Origin: Haliclona indistincta
Lineage: Eukaryota > Porifera > Demospongiae > Haplosclerida > Chalinidae
Assembly (NCBI GenBank): GCA_964017065.1
Contig: OZ024792.1
Span: 3,219,754 to 3,283,753 of the forward strand
Direction of reading: 5' to 3'
Length of the DNA stretch: 64,000 nt
Below the pieces are notes generated by a model. It ran no database searches, had not been told where the DNA came from, and saw only the letters and a list, made by a program, of their open reading frames with translations. Shown here one piece after another: positions 35,101 through 48,166 of the stretch. The position numbers and the translations under genes are program-made. Numbering within the stretch: position 1 is the first letter of the stretch; each line of letters begins with the position of its first letter.

Positions 35101-38100
35101 ACTTGTTCGTGCGGTGCTGGGTATACTCTGTCTGTGTTTAAACATGGTTGTGATGGTGAGTTGATTTTATAGTGATACTCACTGACTATTAAATATCGTA
35201 CATTCACAGACATCAATGAATGTGTATCCAATAATGGAGGATGTAGTCATGACTGTATCAATACTGTTGGTAGCTTTACGTGTTCATGTAACACTGGATA
35301 TGAGCTGGATTCTGATGGAACATCATGTCCTGGTGAGATTAACTTTATGTTGTTTGCCTCTATTGGTATTTGCTGATCTTCATATCAATCCTTTAATGAT
35401 GCAGACATCAATGAGTGTTCTACCAGTAATGGAGGATGTGGTGGTACCTGTACTAACACTATTGGTAGCTACTACTGTACTTGTCCCTCTGGCTGTACAC
35501 TAAGTGCTAATGGTCATGCCTGTAATGGTGAGCTGTATAATTACAACAATACAAAATTAATTATTTATAACTTTTTAGACAACAATGAGTGTACTGCTGG
35601 TACTGACAATTGTGAACAGAACTGTCACAACACTGGAAACTGTGGAGGGTTCTACTGTAGCTGTAATACTGGCTACACACTGGATTCTAATGGATACATC
35701 TGCAATGGTTATTCAGCAGTATGAGTAAATTTATACCTGTTGAGTTGTTTGCTATAGACATCGACGAGTGTTTAACCAATAATGGAGGATGTGCACAGAC
35801 CTGTACTAACACTGCTGGTAGCTACCACTGTTCATGTCTTCCTGGCTACTCTCTAGCCACAAACCAACATAGCTGTGTTGGTAAGATTTGTTTTTATTGT
35901 CAGACTTAATTTTAATCATTTGATAGATGACAATCCATGCTACATTAACAATGGCGGATGCAATCAGATCTGTATTAACACTCTTGGAAGTTATTTATGT
36001 GCATGCAACACTGGACATGAGCTTAACTCTGATGAAAGAACTTGTGACGGTAAATGATAGTGATGCATTTGTAAGAGCTTGCTATGATCTATTATCAACA
36101 GACACTAATGAGTGTGGTAGCAATAATGGAGGATGTGCACAGACCTGTACAAACATTATTGGTAGCTACTACTGCTCGTGTGGTACTGGATACTCTCTAG
36201 CCTCAAATAATCATGGTTGCAATGGTAATAATGATAATCTGTACCAATTACACTATTTCAAAGATATCTCCATGTGATGAAAATCTCATACACACAGCCT
36301 ACTTAAGGCTTATTTGTTAATTTGACTCAGCTTATACACATTAAGTCGATGTGTGTTAAAAGCTTATGACTAGAACATGTAACGAAGCTTGGGAAATTAG
36401 AATGTACGTTGCTATACCCAACGACAGCCCATGCTAAGATACTACCGCAAAATTGGACTCCATCAGTTTAATAATATACAGCTTTCAGTTAACTGTGTTA
36501 AACAGAATAACAATTGACAATAAATACATAGTTATGAGCCTCTATTAAATCATGTCTAACTGTGATGCTTTAAAGTTATTGTTTAAAACAGAATATAATC
36601 AATGTAAATCATTTGTACAGACAAGATTGAGTGTAGCATCAACAATGGTGGATGTAGTCATGACTGTATCAATACTGTTGGTAGTTTTGTGTGCTCATGT
36701 AACACTGGATATGAGCTGGATTCTGATGGAACAACATGTAATGGTGAGCTGATGTTAATTTGCTTCTTCTGTTTGCAGTAGACTAATGCTTTGAAAATAC
36801 ATTCAGACATCAATGAGTGTTCAACCAGTAATGGAGGATGTGGTGGTAACTGTACTAACACTGTTGGTAGCTATCATTGTGCTTGTCCCTCTGGCTGTAC
36901 ACTGGACTCAAACGATCATGCCTGTAATGGTAAGCAGCATAGTGCTAATGATCGGGTCATCATTGGCTGCATTTTTAGACAACAATGAGTGTTCTGCTGG
37001 TACTGACAACTGTCAACAAAACTGTCACAACACTGGAAACTGTGGAGGGTTCTACTGTAGCTGTAATACTGGCTACACACTGGATTCTAATGGATACACC
37101 TGCAATGGTCAGCAGTATGAGTAAATTTATACCTGTTGAGTTGTTTGCTGTAGACGTCATTGAGTGTTCAACCAATAAGGGAGGATGTGCACAGACCTGT
37201 ACTAACACTGCTGGTAGCTACTACTGTACTTGTGGTGCTGGCTACTCTCTAGCCTCAAACAAACATGGCTGTAATGGTATGTTATCAAAGAAAAATAATG
37301 TCTGTAACTATACTTTACTTAGATAAGGACGAGTGCAGCACAAACACCAGTGGATGCAACCAGCTCTGTACTAACACTATCGGTAGCTTCTTGTGTTCTT
37401 GTAATACTGGATATGAGCTGGATTCTGATGCTAGAACATGTGTTGGTTAGTTTGCCTATTACATATCAGATATTTTTATTTTAGGCAATGTCTCTCTCAG
37501 ACACCAACGAGTGTGGTTATAATAATGGTGGATGTGTTCAGAACTGTCACAATACAGTTGGCAGCTATCATTGTACATGCAATTCAAGTTATACACTCAA
37601 TCCAAACAAACATGCTTGCGATGGTATATTATATGCATGATTAAACTTGCTGAGCTTTAGTTTACTTGTGTATTCCTACTCTAGATATCAATGAATGCAC
37701 AATGAACACTGACCTATGTCACCATACATGCATTAATACTATTGGTAGTTATATTTGTGATTGTAATGTTGGATACATGCTGGATTCTGATGGACTAACA
37801 TGCACTGGTAAGCCTCCAAGATACCTCAACCCTGCAAGTTGATTATTGTGCAGATATTGATGAGTGTGCTACTAACAATGGAGGATGTGATCAGAACTGT
37901 CATAACACTATTGGTTCCTACTACTGTACCTGTAACATTGGATACCTACTGGATGACGATCAGCATGGATGCTCTGGTATAGCACCACAGAAACTATATC
38001 GTTCACTATGACCTCTCTTCATGTCACAGATCATCATGAGTGCAATACCAATCATGACAACTGTGACCAGAACTGCACTAACACACATGGATCATTCTAC

Positions 38101-41100
38101 TGCTCATGTAACAGTGGATGGCGCCTAGACCCTGATGGACACAGTTGCAATGGTTAGAAAGGTTCATATTATCGTGTGCATGTACATTTTTCCTAACAGA
38201 CACTGATGAGTGTAAAGAGCATAGCTCAGGATGTACACAGATTTGTAACAACACGCTCGGCAGTTATTACTGTACTTGCTATAGCGGATACAGTCTAGGA
38301 ACAAATAACCACACTTGTGTTGGTAAGTTATATGAAGAATAAAAATAGCAGTATTACATGTACGTACATCATTATGGTAGATATCGACGAGTGTGACACC
38401 AATAATGGAGGATGTGGACAAAACTGCAACAACAATGTTGGCTCCTACTACTGTACCTGCAACACTGGCTATGAACTAGGCAATGACTATCACGGGTGTC
38501 TTGGTAAGCTCCAAATAACATAGTGGTGTATTATTCTACTGTACATAATGATCAGATGTCAATGAGTGTGCTACTGCCAATGGTAACTGTGACCAAGATT
38601 GTCATAATACAAATGGGTCCTACTACTGTATATGTGGCAGTGGATGGCGACTAGATCCCGATGGACACGCTTGCAATGGTGATCTTTGTGTGGTTAGATG
38701 AGAATACATTGTATTTAACTAATTTTCCCACAGACACTGATGAATGTGTAGAACAGAGTTCAGGATGTACACAGATCTGTAACAACACTCCGGGCAACTA
38801 TTACTGTACTTGCAATGTAGGGTACAGTCTGGATGCTGATAACCATACCTGTAGTGGTTAGCATGCAAGTCGTACTTTAATTTCTTTACAAGACCTGCTA
38901 AACTTTGTAGATATTGATGAGTGTGCTACTAACAATGGAGGATGTGATCAGAACTGTCATAACACTATTGGTTCCTACTACTGTACCTGTAACACTGGAT
39001 ACCTACTGGATGACGATCAGCATGGATGCTCTGGTATAGTGATATGAATGACAACAGTGAAATTATCAGCTATTTTAAAATAACTGCTAGATATTGATGA
39101 GTGTGCTACTGCCAATGGTAACTGTGACCAGGACTGTCATAATACAAATGGGTCCTACTACTGTACATGTGACAGTGGATGGCGACTAGATCCCGATGGA
39201 CACACTTGCAATGGTGACTACACTAAACTGAAATTGATCATTATAATTTTCATTCTTTATTACAGACACTAATGAGTGCAAAGAACTCAGCTCAGGATGT
39301 ACACAAATATGCAACAACACACTTGGTAGCTATTTCTGTACCTGTTATTTAGGTTTTAGTTTAGGTCTTAATAACCATTCCTGCAATGGTAAGCACTATA
39401 ATTATGCTACACTTGGAGTTAACCTTGCTTACATACATGCATAGATATCAATGAGTGTGATACTGGTAATGGAAAATGTGAACAAAACTGCAACAATACA
39501 ATTGGTTCATACTACTGTACATGTGACATCGGATACCAACTAGCTAATGACTACCACAGTTGCCCTGGTAACAATGCGTTATAAACAATGGTACTTATTT
39601 TATTTTTTATTAGATGTCAATGAGTGTGCTACTGCCAATGGTAACTGTGACCAGGACTGTCATAATACAAATGGGTCCTACTACTGTACATGTGACAGTG
39701 GATGGCGACTAGATCCCGATGGACACACTTGCAATGGTGATGATAGGAATTACAGCATCACTTTATGTTTGTCTGTGCTATTTAGATACAAATGAGTGTT
39801 CAGAAGGAACCTCGGGCTGTACTCAAACCTGTAACAACACCTTTGGAAGCTATTTTTGTACCTGTTATATTGGGTATAGTCTCGAAAATGATAACCACAC
39901 TTGCATTGGTAAGTATGACGAGGCTTACTTTTCTATTTTATACTGTTACATTCTGTAGATATTGATGAGTGTGCTACTAACAATGGAGGATGTGATCAGA
40001 ACTGTCATAACACTATTGGTTCCTACTACTGTACCTGTAACACTGGATACCTACTGGATGTTGATCAGCATGGATGCAATGGTAATATAGTTCAACAATT
40101 ACACTGTAGCACGATCTCTTTATTTAGATGTCAATGAGTGTGCTACTGCCAATGCTAACTGTGACCAAAATTGTCATAATACAAATGGGTCCTACTACTG
40201 TACATGTGACAGTGGATGGCGACTAGATCCCGATGGACACACTTGCAATGGTAACAGAAAATTATGCAATATCTATTGACAGTCAAGCGAATAAATAATA
40301 AGACTAATGATATAAAGTGCAGGCAAAAACTATTTAGATAATTGTAAATGAGGTACAGAACCAAGGGTTTTTTTTAAGTAAATTCTTTTTTTTATAATGC
40401 AGACACTGATGAATGCAAGGAGCACAGTTCAGGATGCACACAGATTTGTAACAATACTCTTGGGGGCTATTTCTGTACTTGTTTTACAGGATTTAGTCTG
40501 GACAATAACAGCCACACCTGTAGTGGTAAGATGTGTGCATAAAGTACATTTTCCAATAAATCATTTTACTAAAGATATCAATGAGTGTGCTACCGACAAT
40601 GGAGGATGTGAACAAAACTGCAACAATACTGTTGGCTCCTACTACTGTACCTGTGATATTGGCTATGAACTAGGCAATGACTATCACGAGTGTCCAGGTA
40701 AGAACTGAGCATTCCATGTGTGTTTTTAATAATTATACGACACCTCTTCTAGATATTGATGAGTGTGCTACTGCCAATGGTAACTGTGACCAAGATTGTC
40801 ATAATACAAATGGCTCCTACTACTGTACATGTGACAGTGGATGGCGACTAGATCCCGATGGACACGCTTGCAATGGTGAGTTCTATACTAGCTGGAGGAA
40901 AGTAGTCACTCCTTATCACTCTCTTTAGACACTGATGAATGTGAAGAAAATAGCTCAGGATGTACACAAATCTGTAACAACACTCCGGGCAGCTATTTCT
41001 GTACATGTCTTATAGGATACAGCCTCGGCACTGACAATCATACTTGCAATGGTGAGCTGCAAATTACATTAAACTTGCATTCTCAGACATTTCTAATAGA

Positions 41101-44100
41101 CATCAATGAGTGCAGCACTACCAATGGAGGATGTGCTCACACTGTACTAACAGCATTGGTAGTTACCAATGCTCCTGTAGGGCTGGTTATGATCTTAACA
41201 TCGACAATCATGGATGCGATGGTGAAAGCTATTATTGTAGTTTTTAGACTATCGTGACAAATATTTTCTTTTCCACAGCTCAACCTTGTGACCAAGTTCT
41301 GTATGCTCCTAATAACGGCACAATCTTGTGCACCAGTGACCAAGTTACAGATCAAAACTGTTCATTTACTTGTGATGCTGGTTTCACATTCACTGGTTCA
41401 CAGCTACGAGAATGTCTCTCAGACAACAGCTGGACTGGAGTTGATGTTGTGTGCATTCCCAAGCACTGTGATCCTCTCGCAAACCCGCCCAATGGATATG
41501 TTGATATTACAGTCGACTGTGAGACTGTTCTGACGACTGCTTGTGAGATCAAGTGTGTTGAAGGATACTACATTAACGACACCACTCCATTCTACCAGAC
41601 TTGTATCGCTAACCAGACATCAGGTGGTGTTCACTGGAGTACACCTCCTGTCTGTGAATGTGAGTTACTACTCTATTTTTTGGAGATACTTTTCATTATT
41701 TTTTTGCAGTAATTCCTCCATGCACTCCAAATCCTTGTCTTCATTCTGGAGTGTGTAGGGAAGTAGGTATTACTGACTATTCGTGTGATTGCTTTGGCAC
41801 TCATTACAAAGGAAGGAACTGTGAAATTGGTATTGTCGACATCCCAGCAATTCCAATCCTGACCGTCAATGTGACATCGATCATGCTGAACATAATTGCC
41901 TTTCCAGATGACTACATCAACATCACTTTTATTGAGTCCTCTGCACTAGAATTCAGTCCATCAAATATTGCTATCACAAGTGACCAGACCAGTAAAACAT
42001 TTACTATCACTGCTAAAGAATCAGGCAAGTTTCGATTGACTTACAATATCTCGGGGACAAACTCGGCTGAATTCGAAACTCCATTAACTTATGTTGTTCT
42101 CTCTATTGAGCAATTCAGTGATCATTCTCCAAATAGGTATTTCACTGACCTAGGACTTGAATTAGGATTGATGGCTCCTGGATGCTGTAGGCCTGGAACT
42201 GTTGATTATCAGTGCACTAGCATGACAGCTGTAGCTTTCACTTCATCTTGCTCCTGGCTTCTCAGCAGTGAAGGAACTCATATCACTGATGGGATTGTGT
42301 TTTCAAATGGATCAGGTTTAACACTACCTATTTCTATTGGTGGAATCGAGCTGTCCTCTGATCTCACTCAAATTGCCCTACCAAGAGATCCTCTTATTGC
42401 ATGCACAGACTGTGGAGGAACTGGTCCACAATGCTATCATTTTGATTTCTCAGTCAATGACGTTGTTGATCTTTTGCACTCTATGGCACTTGGAAAAACG
42501 TACTTGCATAGTATGAATAATCTGATGCCTTCTTGGCTGTCTTTCAGCTTAAGCAACACTGCACTTCCCAGTGCTTTCTCATTGTCGAGTTACCATACTT
42601 CTCTAACTATAGGTGAAAACATTGAGTCTGTTCAAGGCTGTGAGCGTCTACAAGTTGATCAAAATGATCTTTTCTCCATTCTTACTCTCAAAAGCAATGT
42701 CACAATATCAAGTAATCTCATGAATAAAGAATTTGTACCAACTGAAAATGATCCTCCGATATGTTTTGCAGTCAATTTATGTCAAGGGTTGTCATCCGCT
42801 GTGCACATTGCTATTCCAACCAGCAGTCATGATACAATCACCTCTTTTGACTCAATCAAGCAATACATTGATCAAGGATGGGAGTTCACTTTTGAATCTG
42901 CTACTCTCTCTTCGATTGCAGTATCCACGCCTATGTCAATTTCTGGCTCATACTGGAATGGAGTCACATATTTTGATCCTGATATTCCTAATTTTGACCT
43001 TCACTTGAGAATGACTATCAAAAACAGACTAATCAATGACAACTTTTGGACTGCTTTCAGCTTCAGCGGTGATATGTACCATCAAGCACACCCGACTGGA
43101 TTACAGGTATAATAGATTTGAAAAGTGTGATGATTTTATATTCACTAAACCCGTTTCTATACAGATCGAAGGAGCATTGTATGGTGATATATCACTGTTG
43201 TTTAACATGACAATAGCTGGAGAATCAGCTCAAATTAACATGCATACTGGTTATCAGCCAGCTGTGTTCTCTATGCCTGGTAAGTTATTGAACATATTTA
43301 CATACTCGCATTAATTTCTTCTCAATAGATTATTCAACCATTGATCTGCCAGGAGGTGCAAGTTTTAAGCTTCAGTATGCTGCTACAAGTGGCTTTTTTA
43401 GAGAAATTCTACCACTAGTTGACAGCGAACAAAGCTGCCCAGCAAATGTTTTTGTCAAATTCAACACTATTAGTGACTTGAGCTGGATGGACTTCATATT
43501 GCAATGCTCTGGACTTCTTGTTTCAAACTTCAGATTCCCAGCTGGGAGTTTATCAAATCACGTCTATCTATCTGGTTCTTTGGTTCCTCCTACTCCTGAC
43601 AGCAACTGGGAAGGAGCTATGGTCCAGGTGTACACTCAACTAGGCTCCTCTGTCCTACAACTCAACCAGTACCTGTCTATTCTTCAACCCTTGACCGGTC
43701 CTGCACTCTCAGCTGGATACTGGATAGAGGGAAGACAACAAGCCAAAATATACAATGCATATTTCTCTCTCTTGGGTACCCATTTTACGACTACTGCAGA
43801 CATCAAGAATGGTTCACTCAAATTTTCTGCAGTTGCTGAAATATTTGGCAAGTACAATAGCCAAATATCAGGTGTCATACCTGGAGGACATGCTTGGGAC
43901 AATGCTCCAGTATCAATAAATGGAAATTTTGATGCAAATAGCTTGGAAACTTTCCAAAATTATTCGTACAGTCAAGTGCTGAAGAAGATTAAATTGGCCG
44001 AAGAGAGAATTTACAATGTTGGTGCAGCTAGGAACAATACTCAACAACAGCTGGATATTGTTCAGCTTAGCTACAACCATCACCTTGCTGCAAAACAGTT

Positions 44101-47100
44101 AGCTGAAAATGAATACCAGCAAGCTATACAAATGGAATCTGATGCTGTCAGTGCTGTAACTATTGCACAAGCTAAGGTAGACGCTGCAAGTACGATTGTG
44201 ACTCAAGCTCAGAATACCCTTACTAATGTGTGTGAACTGGAGGAATGCACGACTGACTGTGTGCCTGGAGTCAACTGCCGATCTTGTATAAACCCAGTTG
44301 AATTTGATAACTGGGCAAACTGTGAACAAGCATCTACTGAAGACAAGTTGAGCTATCGTGCTGTATTAGCAACAGAACACGTTTGCACCTACGAACAACA
44401 ATGCCGTATTACTACAAAAATTACTGGTTGGGCATCTACCATATTTGGACAAACATGCTCTTATGTATGTCTACCAAACAACATTACCAGAGAGATTGAA
44501 GAGGCATACTATATGGCTCTCAATGTATCACACACAGTCCCTTGTCTAACATCAAGTACGCCACTCGCTATTAATCAGGTTTGCTGTACTGAGCAACCAT
44601 GCAATCAGATGATTCCAAGCATCGCTTGCTTGCACAAAAATGCTTTATGCGAATTAGCTCGAAAACCTGCTTACAATGCACTAAACGAAACAGAGGGAGT
44701 GCTTGTAGAGTCTCTTTTGGAGTTAAGTGAAGCAAAAGTCAATCATTCTATTGCTGCAGCACTAGTAGCAGCTACAGAAGCCAAGAAGAATCTCTCAGAT
44801 CAAGGATTCTTACTCATTTTACCAACATATATGAACCTAACTGAAGCTGTAATAGTCAATGAGGCTAACTACCAAATGGTACTAGAGGACGAACACTCAA
44901 TTCTTCAGTTCAAAGCCTACCTTTCCAACCACTCTATTGAAAATCTTTTACGAATCGACCAAGTGAGCTTTTTCCTTACCATTGAAGACATATCTCCTTC
45001 AATCATCCCAGTGACTATATCGATTTCTATCCCACTTCTTAACCAAACATTAGTTCTTGATCTTTCTTTAGATCTGACAGCACCTGATAACATAGTGAAG
45101 CGAAGTGTATTCGATCATATTTTTCCTCAACTACTTGATGAGCTTACTGCTAATGCTGGTAAAAGAAGACGGGCTATTGAGATGGCACCTTCCAATGTTC
45201 TTTACTTTGAGACCAGATGTGCAATGCTTACAAATCTTAAAGAATATTTATCTGAAATAAACCAGTCACTAGAGAGCGTATCGTCTCATTTTGAAAACTC
45301 AAAGCAAAATGTGTCGAACACCGTCGGTCGAATCAAAAACTTGATCAACTATACACCATCAAATGGATCTAATGTTAACTTAACACTTTTAGAGGAGCAG
45401 TTTGGATACAATGGTACAGACCTTGTTGAACAGGCAATGAACAGTTCATCAATTATTGAAGTACTTAAAATTGTAAACTCGATCGTAAATGCCTCTGAAA
45501 CAGTTCTTCAGTCTTCAGAAATTAACATGTTTATCCAGTGGCAACTTGCTATGAATGGTATAAATGCAGTTGGTGAAAGAAACTGCTTTGGTCTTATCGA
45601 CTGCTTAACAGCTAGTTCTACTCTTGCACAGGAACTACTCGAAGACATGCCCACACAGATTTCGAGCACAATTTTGATGCTTCTTCCTTCTGCTCAACAT
45701 AACCTAACAGAACTTGCACTAGCTACAAATCTCTCTCTTGTTGAAGCATTGTCAAAGACAGCACTTATGACAGATATTATTGGACAGATTGAAGCCACTA
45801 ACTACTGGTGCAGCTCCATTCCAACGATTACTGAGCAGCCTGAGAGGTACATGTCTGTTGATCTGGGTCAACCATTTTCTATTTCTTGCCAAGCTAATTC
45901 AACAATTGCTTACAGCTGGAAAAAGGATGGTTTTGTCTTGCTAAATCATTCAACAAATTCTCTTTCTAAGTTGTCAGCTAGGACGATGGATGAAGGAAAT
46001 TATCAATGTTTAGCCTCTAATCCCAAAGCTACGACTCCATCTCTCTATTCTACTGTCACTGTTTATGAACCTCCAGTTATTATGCAGTCTCCTTCAGACT
46101 TCATAACTCATGAAGGTGATGATAATGGAGCACGGTTTGCTTGCAATGCTTCTGCTAGTCCTTCACCGAACTACCAATGGTACTGGTCATCTGATGGTGA
46201 CACATGGACTGATGTTGTGAACGGTACGTCCAACGAACTTTTCTTATCGAAACCAAAAAGTGAACAAGAAGGATGGTACCGCTGTAAAGCTTTCACTGAC
46301 AATGCTTTTGCTCAGTCTATCCCAGCACGTCTGAGCATACTGCCCGTCTCTATCAGTAAACTGATGTATTCATTTTCATTTGATCTACGGCTAGTGGAAA
46401 CTAATGATAGCAGCAAACTGCCAGCACTCGATCAACTCGTACAACAAGTGATCAACTATACAATTGGTTACAATCTTAACCTGACAACTACTCAAATTGA
46501 AAACCTCGCTATTTCACAAATTTCAGCTGAAGTTGTTCGTGTTTCAATGACTCTATTTACTCGTTATGACTTTCCATTTAATGGGACATTGGCTGATACT
46601 GCATTGCTTGCTCAAGTCAATCAGGGAAATATTCATTCAGACGTAGAAAATCTTGCGAAGTTGCTAAAGGGTACAAAACTGCAAGACATTGATAATTTGT
46701 ACACCTTCCAAGTGGTTAACGATACTTTCTTCAGAAGCGATCTAAAATATTTCTGTCCACCAGGACATAGCTTGGAGTACAACACCTTTCTCTGTGGTGA
46801 GTAGTACGTATGTTTTGTCATGACTTTGTGATTATTTTTCCAACCCAGTTGGCTGTGCTCCTGGACAGTACCAGACAGTCGAGAACAACAATCAAGTGTG
46901 CAGAGAGTGTGGTACTGGTTATTACCAGTCAGGAGATACATCTACCAGTTGTTCTGAGTGCCCCAGCGGACACACTACTGTCAGAAATGGATCAAAAACA
47001 AGAGACGATTGTCTCGGTAAGCAACCCAGCTAAATGTGCATAATTTTTAAATCTACTGCAGCACGATGTCAACCTGGCTATTTCAATCTTTCATATGGAG

Positions 47101-47852
47101 TGGAACCTTGTACGCAATGCCCAGACCACACTTATCAACTAGAAACTGGTGCCACTTTCTGCAACCTCTGTCCTAATGATTCCACACACCCTGTCTGTCT
47201 GAGGTTTTCTTCGTCAACAGTAATTCGGATGAAAACATCAGCAACAAGTAAATAGAATGAATATTGTGTGTGATAATGAGTAACGATTGCTATATGTTAG
47301 GATTGAGATCATCTACTGCGGTTCCCACGGTTATAGCACCAGAGGATCCTACAATAGAACCAAGAATAATAATAACAATAAGCTCAGCATCAGGTGCTGC
47401 TCTGCTTGGTAAGTTACTGTGTTGATATTAGCTGAATCTATGATAACAATTCTTTAGCGGCAATCATAATTGTCTTTATCGTCATATTCATTGCTGTGAT
47501 CATATCTCGGAGGCGAAAATCTACTATTTTCAAGAACCAGTCTTCGCCATCAATTCCTTTTAATACTTTAAGCAATAGTAGCAGCAGCAGCCAGCTCATC
47601 GGCAGCAGCAGCAGCAGCAGTGATCCAAGCATTTTTAATGCAAATCCTGAAAGGACATTTAGCCCTTACGCAGTGCAATTTCCAAATGATGATGAAACAT
47701 GGAAGAAGAATCCTTTATACATGGACATGGAGGAATTTGAAGAGTACTATGAGCCCAATGAGAATTATAACCAAGATGATGAGCCTATGGATGAACCAGT
47801 TGATCTCGGTGATTATGTCAGTATACATGATCAACAAGGACTAATACAGTGA
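32104..47852 (+). CDS. Giant EGF-repeat single-pass membrane receptor (frame broken in EGF exon 43)
   Basis: Order of modules: signal peptide ([18 protein letters not shown]..., exon 32104..32240, tentative); EMI-like end (HYCCSGYAG, 33048..33151); 43 EGF domains, one phase-1 exon each, 33209-41221; two sushi domains (41279..41659); an EGF ([12 protein letters not shown]) opening exon 41710..43106; 43165..43279; a 3.5-kb exon 43329..46796 with a unique region, a helical Cys-rich stretch, a basic site GKRRRAIE and two Ig domains ([20 protein letters not shown]); Cys-rich GCC2/GCC3- or TNFR-like exons 46849..47016 and 47062..47247; 47301..47408; [16 protein letters not shown] and tail in 47458..47852. 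All phases close except EGF exon 43, which is 1 nt short. Corrected length would be about 3,924 aa. Many N-glycosylation sequons. No known orthologue recognised; adhesion or signalling role inferred. Confidence 0.85.
32581..32637. repeat. 57-bp GC-rich hairpin
   Basis: AATCTCGCGGGGCCCGACGG pairs with a downstream arm ending CGCGAGATT across a 12-nt loop, with two or three mismatches. It lies in the first intron of the receptor gene. Function unknown; perhaps a very short foldback remnant. Confidence 0.7.
33209..37807. repeat. EGF exon array, proximal half (EGF 1-24)
   Basis: Twenty-four EGF exons of 123 nt (126 for EGF 7; 129 for EGF 2, 6, 14 and 20). Starts: 33209, 33384, 33595, 33770, 33948, 34120, 34296, 34497, 34686, 34861, 35033, 35210, 35405, 35579, 35758, 35927, 36102, 36621, 36807, 36979, 37154, 37323, 37501, 37685. 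Most begin D-x-[ND]-E-C, the calcium-binding consensus. A four-type block recurs: [15 protein letters not shown] (1, 5, 13, 19), the longer CSAGTDNC...GNCGGFYC type (2, 6, 14, 20), [14 protein letters not shown] (3, 15, 21) and [10 protein letters not shown] types. EGF 16 begins DNPC, without the DxxE pattern. A 396-nt intron precedes EGF 18. Confidence 0.92.
37854..41221. repeat. EGF exon array, distal half (EGF 25-43): six-exon unit repeated three times
   Basis: Exon starts: 37854, 38030, 38200, 38381, 38556, 38734 | 38911, 39091, 39266, 39445, 39614, 39786 | 39959, 40128, 40403, 40575, 40753, 40929, then 41100. Within each block the order is [12 protein letters not shown] / [12 protein letters not shown]...GWRLDPDGH / [12 protein letters not shown] / [12 protein letters not shown]...ELGNDYH / GWRLDPDGH type / SSGCTQIC type. 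Block spacing is 1,057 and 1,048 bp. This higher-order repeat shows expansion by duplication of six exons at a time, on an older three-exon unit. Confidence 0.9.
41100..41221 (+). pseudogene. EGF exon 43 with a one-base deletion
   Basis: The exon is 122 nt, whereas its siblings are 123. Sibling exons read CAG ACC TGT ACT AAC; here CAC AC TGT ACT AAC lacks one base at about 41138-41144, so the frame after GGCAH is lost and no EGF cysteines follow in frame. Splice borders (TAATAG| and GATG|GTGAAA) remain intact. Because neighbours are phase 1-1, skipping this exon would restore the frame. Sequencing error is the main alternative. Confidence 0.8.
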
Positions 47853-48166
47853 ATTTCAACCTAGAAATAAGTAACACTTTTTTGCTGCATAATTACTTTT
47901 GCTGTCTCCTCTGCTGCCATTGATTTTGATGTTGTCACAATGTCACGTTAGAAGTGTTTATTTATTTTTTAACAATAATACAATTCGGTGACTGATATTT
48001 ACAGATAAGGAATAACAAATAAGAAGTAGTGGTGAAAATTATGAGATTGTTGTCAATGTCAGTCAATGAGGAAGTCAGGTAGTAGGTACGTCATGCGTTG
48101 CATGAGTGTGTGTACCGTGTACGTGTACGTACGTACGTACGTTACGTCATCACCACGCCCAAGAAC
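47853..48166. other. Spacer between receptor gene and RCC1-repeat gene
   Basis: 3' flank of the receptor and promoter of the next gene. It contains a (TACG/GTAC)n run at about 48118-48145 (ACGTACGTACGTACG), unusually rich in CpG and palindromic. Confidence 0.6.

Noticed and set aside
34116..36861. Minus-strand ORFs across the EGF array ([15 protein letters not shown] type)
   Set aside because: Antisense shadows of the EGF exons; the plus strand carries the cysteine pattern and splice sites.
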